Positions 1-9,500 of a DNA stretch of 46,794 nucleotides are shown here, piece by piece. Positions within the stretch are counted from its first letter, which is position 1. Each line of letters begins with the position of its first letter. The notes beneath the pieces were generated by a model. That model saw nothing but the letters and a program-made list of their open reading frames with translations. It had not been told where the DNA came from and searched no databases. The translations under genes and the position numbers were made by a program. This DNA is from a virus: the IMG/VR virus record IMGVR_UViG_3300033388_000770, positions 1 through 46,794 of that record. The stretch is one strand, 5' to 3'.

Positions 1-1
1 G

Positions 2-337
2 ATGCGTAAGTCTATGATAGAATTAAAAGTTAAGAGAATGATCTGGGCTAAGCCTGGAACAGTTAAGACTAATGGTTCTAAGCAAGAATTAAAAAGAACT
101 TCTGCTGGTGTATACCACAGAATGAGAAATAACGGAAACTTAGTACAATATAATAGAGGTGAGTTCTCTGCAAACTTGATTCGTTCAGTATTTGGAGACT
201 TATTCTACAGAAGAGTGGATGTTAAAGATCGTAGAGTTAAAATGTATACTAATGAGGCTGGATTCGATGTATTCCAACAAGCTTTAAAAGATGATGCACT
301 TAATTCTGGATTAACTTTTAGTGCAGCTCTGGATTAA
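2..337 (+). CDS. Probable major capsid protein, internal fragment (5' end outside window, 3' end frameshifted)
   Basis: This reading frame is open from the first bases, so the true start lies upstream and the Met at position 2 is not necessarily a start. It encodes 111 residues and ends in TAA at 335-337. The next gene begins in another frame six bases later and has no plausible leader of its own. The peptide end (SGLTFSAALD) and the residues just before the next Met (SGLTFMADSG when read in that frame) are near copies. The pair therefore looks like one interrupted gene. Its place just ahead of crAss-like head and ring genes, and the compact beta-rich sequence, suit the C-terminal part of an HK97-fold major capsid protein. 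The capsid identity comes from context and from memory of the family, not from an alignment. Confidence 0.55.
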   Translation: MRKSMIELKVKRMIWAKPGTVKTNGSKQELKRTSAGVYHRMRNNGNLVQYNRGEFSANLIRSVFGDLFYRRVDVKDRRVKMYTNEAGFDVFQQALKDDALNSGLTFSAALD

Positions 338-350
338 CATTTATGGCTGA
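305..350 (+). repeat. Imperfect 23-bp tandem duplication at the capsid-gene frameshift
   Basis: Positions 305-327 and 328-350 are adjacent copies. The first 11 bases (TCTGGATTAAC) are identical and 18 of 23 match overall. Because 23 is not a multiple of three, the second copy throws the gene out of frame. Deleting either copy restores one ORF, giving SGLTFMADSGN or SGLTFSAASGN, both plausible alleles. Two strain alleles joined during assembly, or a recent slippage duplication, would both explain it. Confidence 0.85.
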
Positions 351-777
351 TTCTGGAAACAGATACTTACAAGGAGAAGGACAGTCTATCACTTATAACT
401 TTGCTTTTGATGCAATGGTTACTCGTGAGACTGGACGTGTAGAACTTGTTCACTTAAAAGAGTTAGATTTACCACAAACTAACTTAGAATTTGGACAAAA
501 CAAAAAGTCTACTCCTGTATTTATGGTATTTGATGTTTCTCCTCAGTCTGATGGATCAATGATCAACAACATCCGTGAGGTACGTATGAAGGGTGCACCT
601 TCTATGACTTGGGGTTATATTGATGGAACTCGTCACCACTTAGGTTTTGCTAAGTCTCAAGGTATGAGCTCTGCTAATAAATTCCCAGGATACGAAATCT
701 GGATGAAAGATCGTTGTGATGTATTCATCGAGGATTTATCTAGAACTGTACTTATCGAAGAGATTCCACAGTTCTAA
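343..777 (+). CDS. Probable major capsid protein, C-terminal part (after frameshift)
   Basis: It encodes 144 residues and ends in TAA. The sequence closes with a compact beta-rich stretch including WMKDRCDVFIEDLSRTVLIE, the kind of ending expected for a capsid subunit. The apparent ATG at 343 is preceded by 21 bases that are open in the same frame and repeat the preceding coding sequence, so I regard it as the continuation of the upstream ORF. Removing 23 bases (305-327 or 328-350) would fuse both parts in frame. If the split is real, the fragment would be a separate small protein with a very short leader. A structured non-coding region follows. Confidence 0.55.
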   Translation: MADSGNRYLQGEGQSITYNFAFDAMVTRETGRVELVHLKELDLPQTNLEFGQNKKSTPVFMVFDVSPQSDGSMINNIREVRMKGAPSMTWGYIDGTRHHLGFAKSQGMSSANKFPGYEIWMKDRCDVFIEDLSRTVLIEEIPQF

Positions 778-791
778 AAAAGAGATCTACG

Positions 792-923
792 GTTGACTGT
801 TCCCTAGTCAACTCTTTCTCAGAGAAGAGTCCCCTCATCCCACACTGTCCCTCCTCAGAGGGGACACCCTTCTCGACATAAGAATGCTGAATTAAGTTTC
901 TACCTGTTCAATCAGAGCATTCT
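792..923 (+). promoter_or_regulatory. Cluster of hairpins in the intergenic region after the capsid gene
   Basis: The 184-base gap 778-961 holds no ORF but several inverted repeats. GTTGACT 792-798 pairs with AGTCAAC 806-812. CTCTT 812-816 can pair with AAGAG 825-829. GAGAAG 822-827 pairs with CTTCTC 869-874, enclosing GTCCCCTC 829-836 paired with GAGGGGAC 858-865. AGAATGCT 881-888 pairs with AGCATTCT 916-923. The middle is much richer in G+C than the surrounding DNA. No T-run follows any stem, so it is not a classical terminator. It could be an RNA processing or stability element, an attenuator, or a small structured RNA. The remaining 924-961 is plain AT-rich leader. Confidence 0.6.
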
Positions 924-961
924 ACAAAGTAAACCAATAACATTATTAATTAAACTACATT

Positions 962-1930
962 ATGGGTAAAATAGGAAAAGTTTCTACTATCAAGAAACAA
1001 TACAACAGTTCTCAATTGCAAACGATGGATAGTAATCTTGCTAACATGGGGATGACAAGAATTCCTGGAACAGGAGTTTTTAAATATCCTTACAAAGAGT
1101 TAGACGGTAAGTACAGAACAGGGCTAGACCCTACTGCTGGATACATTAAACGTATTCAAGATCCTACTGAAAAAGAACTAGAAATTGAGCGTGTTACAGA
1201 ACTTAGAGATAGGTTACAAGCATCTTTAGGAGATATTGACTTAGGGCCAAGAGCTAAATTCTGGAACTATGCATTATCTACAGGAGCAAATGATTCATTA
1301 CATGTGCAACCTGTAAAACTTTTAGATGGAGATAACTTCTTTGATCTAACACAACCTCTTCAAGAGTTAGCTTTTGCATGGTTAAGAGTGCATCCAACAG
1401 TTGCATCTTCTTATCAAGCATGGGAAAGAGGTGAATTTCCTGCAGACACACAGTTCTATATTGTTAATGATGATATTGAAAATGCAATTGTCTACAAGAA
1501 AAAACAGCTTATTAACAAAGCTATTATCAAGTTTGACTCAATGAGTCCTGAGAAGAAGAAGAAAGTTGCAAGACTACTTGGACTTCCTGTAACTGATGAG
1601 ACAAAAGAAGAAGTTGTATATAACCAAGTTGATAGTATGTTGAAACAATCTGAAGTTAAATCTGGAAGCTTTAAAGGATTAAATCCTGTAGAAGTATTTA
1701 ACAGATTTGCTGATATGAAAGAAAATTTACTCCATATTAAAGATTTAATTAAACAAGCTATTCAACATTCAATCTACAGAGTTAAACCAAGTGGAAAAAT
1801 CTATGAAGGTGAATACGAAGTAGCAATGGATGAAGAAGAATTATTAAAGTATTTAGTAGATGAAGATCATCAAGAAGACTTAATAGTTCTAGAAAAAAAG
1901 TTGAAAACAAAGAAACTAGCTTCTGTATAA
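962..1930 (+). CDS. Conserved crAss-like head/neck-region protein, function unknown
   Basis: 322 residues, starting at an ATG after an A/T-rich leader and ending in TAA. The N-terminal third is polar with little hydrophobic core. The centre and C-terminus look helical and charged, with a Lys-rich stretch near residues 195-205 (SPEKKKKVARLLGLP) and an acidic end (residues 285-310) closing with KKLKTKK. There is no signal peptide or membrane segment. It lies between the capsid gene and a ring-like gene, where crAss-like genomes carry conserved structural-block ORFs. A head-completion or internal scaffold-like role is possible but is only an inference from position. Confidence 0.6.
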   Translation: MGKIGKVSTIKKQYNSSQLQTMDSNLANMGMTRIPGTGVFKYPYKELDGKYRTGLDPTAGYIKRIQDPTEKELEIERVTELRDRLQASLGDIDLGPRAKFWNYALSTGANDSLHVQPVKLLDGDNFFDLTQPLQELAFAWLRVHPTVASSYQAWERGEFPADTQFYIVNDDIENAIVYKKKQLINKAIIKFDSMSPEKKKKVARLLGLPVTDETKEEVVYNQVDSMLKQSEVKSGSFKGLNPVEVFNRFADMKENLLHIKDLIKQAIQHSIYRVKPSGKIYEGEYEVAMDEEELLKYLVDEDHQEDLIVLEKKLKTKKLASV

Positions 1931-1957
1931 GAGGCTAGTTTTAAAACTCTTTTATAA

Positions 1958-2689
1958 ATGATACCAGTAGATAGTTTATTATACAAAATAGACCAAAAAC
2001 TAAATAAACTATCAACTAACGAGCATCAACAAATTCAACTTGAAGACAAGATCTTAGCTTTGAATGAGGCTCAGATTAAGTTGATAAAACAAAAAGTTGA
2101 TGGTTTTGCAATCCCTAACAAACTAGGGTTTGATGCTTTTAAAAAAAGGTACGAAGATTTACAAAATTTAGTTATAGATTTTACAAATCAACCACTACCT
2201 TTACAAGAAACTAATACCGAACTACATCAATGGGATGCTGATCTAACTTCACTAAAACCTGAATACATGTTTTATGTTGATAGTTATGTATTAGCTGATA
2301 AAGGTAAATGCAAAGATCGTAAGATATGGATTAACAAGGATTTAAGTAAGCATGGAGACTTATCTCTATTACTTAATAATGATCACTACAAGCCTAGCTT
2401 TGAGTATCAAGAAACGTTGAATGCAATATCATCTAACACTATTAGTATATATACTGATGGTACATTTACTCCCAAAGATATTTACATAATGTATATGAGA
2501 TATCCTGTGTATATTAACAAAGCAGGTTATGTCATGATGGATGGAAATCCATCTACTAATCAAGATTGTGAGCTTGCTTCATATTTAGAAGATGAACTTC
2601 TAGATTTAACAGTTCAAAATCTTGCAATGTATACTGAAAACGCTAGTGCGGTGCAAAGTGCACAATTCAGAATACAAACTAATGAATAA
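1958..2689 (+). CDS. Probable neck/ring (head-tail adaptor) protein
   Basis: 243 residues. Residues 1-60 are likely coiled-coil (KIDQKLNKLSTNEHQQIQLEDK...). The C-terminus is built like many crAss-like ring or tail-region proteins: a polar loop, then a helix starting NQDCELASYLEDELLDLTVQ, then a Gln/Asn-rich end. The gene at 16088 ends in a comparable way (DKEYALPGYLEQQVLAMTS), which suggests both belong to the same structural class. It starts 27 bases after the preceding stop, so co-transcription is likely. The exact position in the neck cannot be assigned from sequence alone. Confidence 0.5.
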   Translation: MIPVDSLLYKIDQKLNKLSTNEHQQIQLEDKILALNEAQIKLIKQKVDGFAIPNKLGFDAFKKRYEDLQNLVIDFTNQPLPLQETNTELHQWDADLTSLKPEYMFYVDSYVLADKGKCKDRKIWINKDLSKHGDLSLLLNNDHYKPSFEYQETLNAISSNTISIYTDGTFTPKDIYIMYMRYPVYINKAGYVMMDGNPSTNQDCELASYLEDELLDLTVQNLAMYTENASAVQSAQFRIQTNE

Positions 2690-2719
2690 AATTATTTTTA
2701 ACCTTTAAATCATAAAACA

Positions 2720-3862
2720 ATGGCTGATTTTTCATTAACCACGTTATTCGTGGTGCCAGTAGGGCAAACTGAAGTCCCTAGCTCTGGTTCGACTCAAGAT
2801 TTAACTGCAGGTACTGTAGGAATCTTTGATCAAAATTATGCAACTGTAACTGCTGCTGGTGGCGCAAATCCTGCTAGTGATGCAAAGTACATTTACATCG
2901 CTCAAGGTAGAGCAAACACTTATTTACAAGGATCTAAAAGATCTGACAAGATTAAAGGATGCCCAACAGCTGGTGCTTCTTGTAATTCAAATGTAACTGA
3001 ATGGTACAAAGTATCAGGATGTGCTACTGCTGCTAATCAAATTACTGATGTAACAGACTTCAAAGTACAATGTGGTGAAATCGTAACTTTAACATTACGT
3101 GCTCACTCTTCTTACATTGATACATTATACTTCAATGGATTTACACGTTCTGTAACTGTAAATGCTCCATGTTGTGAGTGTGGTGGTGATGTATGTACTG
3201 ATGTAGATACTAATGCATTAATCAACTCTCTAATTGCTAAATTAGAACAACAAGCTCCTGGAGATAATCCAGACAACGTTTCTTTCAACTCTTTCTTTAC
3301 TTTTGAAAATGTTGGTGGAACTACACTTAGAATCGAAGGTAAACCATTAACTAAATATGGTCAACCTTGTGATGTTGCTGCATTCCCATTCGAGTATGAC
3401 AGAATGTACTTCAGTACTTTTGTATACGATGGACCAGCTACAACTGCTGATTTTATTGTTGCTGATGCTTGTAATATCGTTGCTAATTCTGCTGTAGTCC
3501 AAAAAGCATCTTATGCTTCTGGAGGATCTGAAGAATTCAAGCAATTAGAAAAGAACTTCTATAGCTACCAAGCTGGATACTTAAAGTCACTATATAGAAT
3601 GGGTGGCTACAATGAGAACTTTGAATCTTATGTGACTGATGGAGTTGTTTACGATAGCTACTACATTAGATTTAACCAATTAGATAAGGCAGCTTATCAA
3701 TGGGGAGATTACATTCACCAAGACTCAACTGTAATCATTGCTGTACCTAACGCTGACACAAGTGGAATTGCTGCTGCTCTTGAGCCAATTCTAGAAAGTG
3801 CTTTAGGAGATGTCTCTGATGACAACACTTGTATTACAACTACAACTACTGCTGCTGCTTAA
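2720..3862 (+). CDS. Putative abundant virion structural protein with Thr/Ala tail
   Basis: 380 residues, beta-rich, with many small residues and paired cysteines (for example CCECGGDVC near residues 150-157). The C-terminus is a short TTTTTAAA run, the same threonine signature seen in the fibre proteins downstream. Lack of a signal peptide, the position in the head/neck cluster and the strong terminator immediately downstream suggest a highly expressed virion component such as a decoration, head-fibre or tail-tube-like protein. I do not recognise a specific family. Confidence 0.5.
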   Translation: MADFSLTTLFVVPVGQTEVPSSGSTQDLTAGTVGIFDQNYATVTAAGGANPASDAKYIYIAQGRANTYLQGSKRSDKIKGCPTAGASCNSNVTEWYKVSGCATAANQITDVTDFKVQCGEIVTLTLRAHSSYIDTLYFNGFTRSVTVNAPCCECGGDVCTDVDTNALINSLIAKLEQQAPGDNPDNVSFNSFFTFENVGGTTLRIEGKPLTKYGQPCDVAAFPFEYDRMYFSTFVYDGPATTADFIVADACNIVANSAVVQKASYASGGSEEFKQLEKNFYSYQAGYLKSLYRMGGYNENFESYVTDGVVYDSYYIRFNQLDKAAYQWGDYIHQDSTVIIAVPNADTSGIAAALEPILESALGDVSDDNTCITTTTTAAA

Positions 3863-3901
3863 TTAGCGTCAGAAGTAGGGATAGAACATTAACATAAACC
3901 T

Positions 3902-3950
3902 ATGCCAGAGGTGAGAGGATTTACACTCATATCCTCTGGCATTTTTTTTT
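3902..3950 (+). terminator. Rho-independent terminator
   Basis: A 10-bp perfect stem, ATGCCAGAGG 3902-3911 with CCTCTGGCAT 3933-3942, is followed at once by a run of nine T (3942-3950). The loop can form a further TGAG/CTCA pairing. It closes the head/neck block. The next gene starts only 12 bases after the T-run, so it must rely on read-through or on a promoter upstream of the hairpin. Confidence 0.92.
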
Positions 3951-3961
3951 AAAACAATAGT

Positions 3962-4534
3962 ATGGCAGCCACATTACAATTAGATATTATAGTACCTCCT
4001 ACCTATAGTACTCTATTGCTTGCTGTTACAGATGCATCTGTCTACCCAGACAGTCCACCAATTGTATCAGCTCCAACAATTGAGATAGAAGTACCAAACT
4101 TTGGTAAACAGATATTACCTTTTCTACCATTAGAAACTAACATCTTTGGATCAGACACTTTAGGAATAACTGAAGATGGCTGCAAACAAGCTTTACCTGA
4201 TGGTATATATAAATTAAAATATTCAATAGCTCCAGCATATATAAACTATGTTGAGAAGACTATTATGCGTGTTGACAAATTGCAGGAGAAATTTGACAGT
4301 GCATTTTTAAAACTTGACTTGATGGAGTGCGATAGTGCTCTTAAAACTCAAGCTAGTGTAAATTTAAACACAATAAACTTTTTTATTCAAGGAGCAATTT
4401 CTTTAGCAAACAATTGTGCTGAACAAGATGCTCTTAAGTTATATACAAAAGCAAGCGATATGCTTGATCAATTTATAAAAACCAATTGTGGTTGTACTGG
4501 TAACGGTAACAACTACATAATAAACTTTAGATAA
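3962..4534 (+). CDS. Putative tail/fibre-associated structural protein
   Basis: 190 residues. The first 110 are beta-rich and look like an Ig-like or jelly-roll domain (PPTYSTLLLAVTDASVYPDS; DGIYKLKYSIAP). The rest is helical, with a heptad-like stretch (KLQEKFDSAFLKLDLMECDS) and a helical hairpin ending in CGCTG. This beta-domain plus helical-hairpin layout recurs, to my memory, in small structural genes of Bacteroidetes phages next to fibre genes. The start is the first ATG after the terminator. It probably contributes to fibre attachment, but no named family is assigned. Confidence 0.45.
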   Translation: MAATLQLDIIVPPTYSTLLLAVTDASVYPDSPPIVSAPTIEIEVPNFGKQILPFLPLETNIFGSDTLGITEDGCKQALPDGIYKLKYSIAPAYINYVEKTIMRVDKLQEKFDSAFLKLDLMECDSALKTQASVNLNTINFFIQGAISLANNCAEQDALKLYTKASDMLDQFIKTNCGCTGNGNNYIINFR

Positions 4535-4536
4535 AA

Positions 4537-4698
4537 ATGGCCCAGTGTGCAAATTGTGGTGCAAAAGTAGGATGTGGATGTCAGTTAACTAACGGTCTAT
4601 GTGCTCATTGTAACGGTAATTCTAATAAGGAAGTAACAACATCAACTTATGTTAACACCCAGATTAACAAACTGTCAGGATTGTCACAAGATACCTGA
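4537..4698 (+). CDS. Short Cys-rich (zinc-ribbon-like) ORF, possibly the true N-terminus of the next protein
   Basis: A 53-codon ORF beginning two bases after the preceding stop. It opens MAQCANCGAKVGCGCQLTNG and continues LCAHCN, giving CxxC, CxC and CxxC pairs typical of a small metal-binding knuckle. It overlaps the next gene by 50 bases in another frame. Past about residue 40 its sequence loses character, while the other frame reads LTNCQDCHKIPDLLRRIDC, again Cys-rich. One inserted base in the CCC at about 4658-4660 would explain this, so the two may be one gene. Otherwise they are translationally coupled overlapping genes. Confidence 0.55.
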   Translation: MAQCANCGAKVGCGCQLTNGLCAHCNGNSNKEVTTSTYVNTQINKLSGLSQDT

Positions 4699-6574
4699 TT
4701 TACTTAGACGGATAGATTGTAAGATAGCAGAGCTTGCTAACGGTGCATACAATAATGTTGTATTCATGTTAGGTGACTGTGTTCCTGCTACTACAATTGT
4801 TCAGTTACTAGCATATAAACGTATATTAACGTTTAAATACTGCAATCCTCATTATGGAGGATCTTTGTCTGTTAATGATATTGCTGGTAAAATTATCCGT
4901 TTAACATCTGGATGTGTTCCTAAATGTAACGAACCTACGGTATGTGAAATAACAACATGCCCTATACCTATAGTACCAAACCCAACAACTACAACTACTA
5001 CTACTTCTCCAATCATTTGTGAGTTTAGTGGAAATATAATTTGTATTCCACCAACAACCACCACAACTACTACTACTATATTACCAGATTGTAGAGTTGA
5101 AGGATGTTTCCAAATTAGAGAGATACCACCTCCACCTCAGTGTGATACACCTTTTAATACAAATTTACCAGAAGGTTTCCCTGATGGTATAACAGGTAAC
5201 GGTACAAAAGTATTATCTAATGGTGTTCAATTAACTACAACTTATACAGGACCAACAATATCACCTACTTTATTAACAGATCCTGGAACAGAAGAATTGT
5301 GTGATGGAGTATTAGTTAATACATATAATGATACTGACAAGACTCAGTTTCCTCTACTAGTAGGAGGATCTGTAGTTTTAGAATTTGACCCACCTGTAGT
5401 TTCTGTAGCACTTGTTAGTGCTGGATATGGATACAGTAGTTTCTTAGGTGAGACAGAAACTATAACTGTAGAATCTTTAGACCCTATTGTAGGTGAAACA
5501 TTACTTAGCTGTAGCTTAAATGAAGCCACTGCTACTTATGAAACAACTCAAGTTAATGAAAATCAAATTAACTTAACAGGTTCACAAATTAGCCCAAGTG
5601 TACAGACTGGTATTACTGTTATTACACCAGAAGCAGGAGGTATCTCTAGATTAGTATTAACTAACACTACAAGTCTTCCATTAGCTGGTGTAGTCTTTGA
5701 TTTATATGCATGTGGTGGTGTTGCACAAACAACAACTACAACAACTACAGTTGTCCCAGAAGATACCCCATGTACAGATGGGTTGGATGTAGCATTTATA
5801 GTTGATTATACTGCATCTATGACTAGTGTAATTGAAAATGTAAAATCAGGAATAGGGGGTATTGTAAATGCTATTTATACTCAGTCAGGTGCTGGTGGGT
5901 ATAGATTAGCTCTAACTACTAGTGATCAATATCTGGATACAGTAGATCCATATTATGGAAATTGTGTTGATTATTTACAACTACCATTATCTCAAAGATT
6001 AATAGAAGGACCTTTTTTATCAGCCCAACCTGTGATCGGATCTCTTTACACAAATATAGTAAGTACTGCTTGGGAAAAATTTAGTGATAATAATCAAGCA
6101 ACATTTAATGCACAACTTCAAAAATTAAATGGAGGTGTAGATGGTAATTGTGTACAAATAGGAGAGGGTGCAGCTGGTCCAGAACCTTGTGATTATGTTT
6201 CCAAATTAATTACAGAATCAGATTTTGTAGGAGCATTTAGACCAACTGCTGCAAAGCGTATTATTATATTAACTGACCAATTTCCAGGAAGCACTAGAGA
6301 TTATTTTGACGTAGTTACTTGGCAAGGTATACAAGATCTAATTACACATGCTAATGCAAATGGAATTAAATATTTTGTTTTAGGTATGGGTGTTAATTTG
6401 TTTGGTGGTCCATATCCAAACACTAATGAAACTGTTGCTGGCATATATCCATGGAGAGAATTAGCAGAACAAACTGGTGGAGGTTGGAGCACTGATGCAA
6501 GTTCAGAAGAAATACGACAGCAAATAATAGCTGGATGTAGCGCAACCACAACCACAACCACAAATCAAAACTAA
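4649..6574 (+). CDS. VWA-domain surface adhesin/fibre protein with poly-Thr linkers
   Basis: 641 residues. In order: a Cys-rich helical N-terminus; two poly-Thr linkers (near residues 112-120 and 136-146) flanking CEFSGNIICIPP; a beta-sandwich-like domain (about 165-355) that has a clear paralogue in the next protein (PEGFPDGITGNGTK versus PEGFPNAVTGNGTK); a Thr linker; then a von Willebrand factor A domain (about 375-635). The VWA metal site shows D386-Y-T-A-S390 (a DxTxS variant of the usual DxSxS) and a later ILTD with Asp543. VWA domains mediate metal-dependent protein or glycan binding, so an adhesive surface role is likely. A second Thr run ends the protein. The start may be artificial if the upstream Cys-rich ORF belongs to it. 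Confidence 0.7.
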   Translation: MLTPRLTNCQDCHKIPDLLRRIDCKIAELANGAYNNVVFMLGDCVPATTIVQLLAYKRILTFKYCNPHYGGSLSVNDIAGKIIRLTSGCVPKCNEPTVCEITTCPIPIVPNPTTTTTTTSPIICEFSGNIICIPPTTTTTTTTILPDCRVEGCFQIREIPPPPQCDTPFNTNLPEGFPDGITGNGTKVLSNGVQLTTTYTGPTISPTLLTDPGTEELCDGVLVNTYNDTDKTQFPLLVGGSVVLEFDPPVVSVALVSAGYGYSSFLGETETITVESLDPIVGETLLSCSLNEATATYETTQVNENQINLTGSQISPSVQTGITVITPEAGGISRLVLTNTTSLPLAGVVFDLYACGGVAQTTTTTTTVVPEDTPCTDGLDVAFIVDYTASMTSVIENVKSGIGGIVNAIYTQSGAGGYRLALTTSDQYLDTVDPYYGNCVDYLQLPLSQRLIEGPFLSAQPVIGSLYTNIVSTAWEKFSDNNQATFNAQLQKLNGGVDGNCVQIGEGAAGPEPCDYVSKLITESDFVGAFRPTAAKRIIILTDQFPGSTRDYFDVVTWQGIQDLITHANANGIKYFVLGMGVNLFGGPYPNTNETVAGIYPWRELAEQTGGGWSTDASSEEIRQQIIAGCSATTTTTTNQN

Positions 6575-6583
6575 GTAAAGAAG

Positions 6584-9500
6584 ATGATAATATTTATAAC
6601 ATTAAGTTTCGCAGGTGCAGAGTCAGGTCCTTTTGATCTGTACTCTGATGTTGATGGTTTTACTACACCATTTGCACAAAATGTAAGCAAGGCTGATCTT
6701 TTATTAGGTTATGAAGTCGTAGCTCCTGATGGAACAACAACTGTTAGATTGTTAGATTTAGGTGCAGACTGTGCACCCTTTACAACAGATATATACAACT
6801 GTGCTACACCAAATTGTGATTTCTCTGGAGAGATTAATTGTATAATACCAGACTGTAACTTTAGTGGAACAATTGTTTGCCCTGCGCCAGAAACTACAAC
6901 CACCACTACTACTGGATATCCAGGATTCTCACCATGTACTTGGTCAACTTATGGAGGTAACCCTGGAGAAATAGCTGTATATGATTTTAACACTAATTCA
7001 TCAACTGTGGTGTTAGTACCTAATGATTTTACAACCACTTCAGGAATAAACAGACCTATCTGTTCTACATCAAGTAAGTTATGGTTAGCTAGTTATCCTG
7101 TAAACTCTACAACTTGTGGCAACATTGATATAACTCAACCAGAAGGTTTTCCTAATGCTGTAACAGGAAATGGAACAAAAACATTATCTAATGGTATAGT
7201 GTTAACTACAACATATACTGGCCCTGATCCAATATATGATTCAACACCAGGAAGTTTTGACCTATGTGATGGATTTTACATAAATCGGACAAATACTAGT
7301 ACAAGTGCAAGTTTAGCATTAAAAGTTAATGGAGAATTGACTATGGAGTTTGATCCTCCTATAAACTGTATTCAATTTATATCTAGTGCATGGGGTTATA
7401 GTGGAGATCCAAAAACAGAAGGTGATATAGAGATTGTATCTGTAACCAGTGAGTCTTCTATTATAGGTGAGCAGATTTTGCAATGTACTAGAGGTAATGA
7501 TGAGGAAGACATTCCTACATATGAAACAATACAGATAAGTCCAAATCAAGTTAACATGCAAGCTTATCAGGAGTTTGAAAATTCGTCTTTTCAAGTTGGA
7601 TCAACTAAAATTACAGCAGAAGATAAGGGTATTTCACAATTAGTACTTACTAATATATCTCCAACAAATGTGAGGGGAGTAATTATTGATTTCTATGTAG
7701 GTGATTTCAATGTAAATAATGCTAGACCACCTGAACTTCAATATATTAGAGAATGGGATATAGATACATCTGGTCCTACACCAACTCTATCTTTTGTTAG
7801 AGAAATATCTATTGATGTAGATAATCTATCTAACAGAGGTATATGGGGAAGTGAAATAACTGCAATAGCTACAACTTCTGATAATAATACATTACTTGCA
7901 GGATTTGGTGCAAGAGATGATGGCGAAAATAGTATGGGTGTTTACTCATGGGATATTTCTACATCTGGTAATATTCTACTAAATGAAAATAATAAAATAG
8001 ATAAAGCAAATGTAAGTTTTGGTAATACATATGGAATTACAACAGAGCTTACAGGAATGTTTATTACTAATGATGACAATGTTATTGTTTCTGCTAGATA
8101 CTACGAAAATGAAAGTCCTAATAATGCAGCAAACCGTGTAAGACAATATGAAGGGCTAGACTTAAGTTCTTGGACATCATCATCACCTGTTATTAATTTA
8201 CAACAGCGTGGTGTTCCTGAATTTACCAATGCGTGGACTAGTACAAGTAAAGCTATGCCTGTATGGGGTGTAAATGGATTATTACAGGTAATTCAACCAG
8301 AAACGCTTAAGGTGTATAATATTGATCAAGTAGGACCATATGATGCTACACTGTCAGGTACAGTAGCTGACGATACTGTTTGGATACATACATCAACTGG
8401 TTGTGCAAATGTTAATATTCAGTATGATGATTGTGAAGAAGCTACGTGGATACCTGCATTAACTGAACAAGTTGATGGTGAATGGGTATATACAGGACCT
8501 GCTACTTTTACATATGCAGGAGTTGAGGTTACAGCTAGTGCCAGTCAAGATAATATGCAATTACGATCAGGCGATACTGTAGGAGGTATACCACAAGAAG
8601 GATGTAGTGGAATATCTAACCCAGCTGCAAATGGTGTATTAAGAAGTGTTAGAGGTTTTGATTTTACTATTACACTAAGTTTTTCAGAACCTGTTAATAA
8701 TATTCCTATTAGAGCTGCTGTACTTAACTCTCAACCTGACTTAAGCGGTGGAGATGTTTATACGTTTGACACAAATACAGGAACACCTAATGTATCAATA
8801 AGTGTTGGATGTAATGTTCAAGTTCAAGGAAATATAATAGGTGGAGGTGTACCAGACTATGATACAGAAGGTGATGGAGAATTTATTATAACATCTGACA
8901 CACCTTTTACAATTTTAACCATATCTGGTGATGCACCAACTGGAGGACCAATATTACTAGGTTGTGTAGATGTTGAAACTACTTGTACATGGGCACGCCC
9001 TGCAAGAGGAACGAGTGGTGTTGATTCATTTTATCGCTATAATCCACTTTCTAACCAATATCAATTTGTTGATCTTCCAGACAGTTTTGGTACACCTCCA
9101 GACTATATAATAGGCTCAGGTAGTTCACAAAATATTATGTTCCAATATTTAACGAATAGTTCACTCGAAAGACTTAGTATAAAGAGATGGAACCTAAGCG
9201 ACTTGTCTATTGTTGAAACCTCAGATCCTAATAATATAATAGATATAAGTTGGCCATCTGATGAATACTTTCTAGCTCCAGGAGTTTGTGTAGTGAATGA
9301 TAATACTCTTCTGCTTAATTCTATTAATATAAATAACGATCCATCTACTGGTAAAATATATAAACTAGTAATAAATGAAGATGATTCATATACATTAACA
9401 TTTTTATTTGATTTATTAACTGATCAAAGTTATTGGAGGACTCCAATATATTCAAATAATAAAATAATATATCAGAGATCAGACACTCAAGACGGTGAAC

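Noticed and set aside
305-350. Programmed ribosomal frameshifting in the capsid gene
   Set aside because: There is no slippery heptamer or downstream structure at the junction, and the tandem duplication explains the shift directly.
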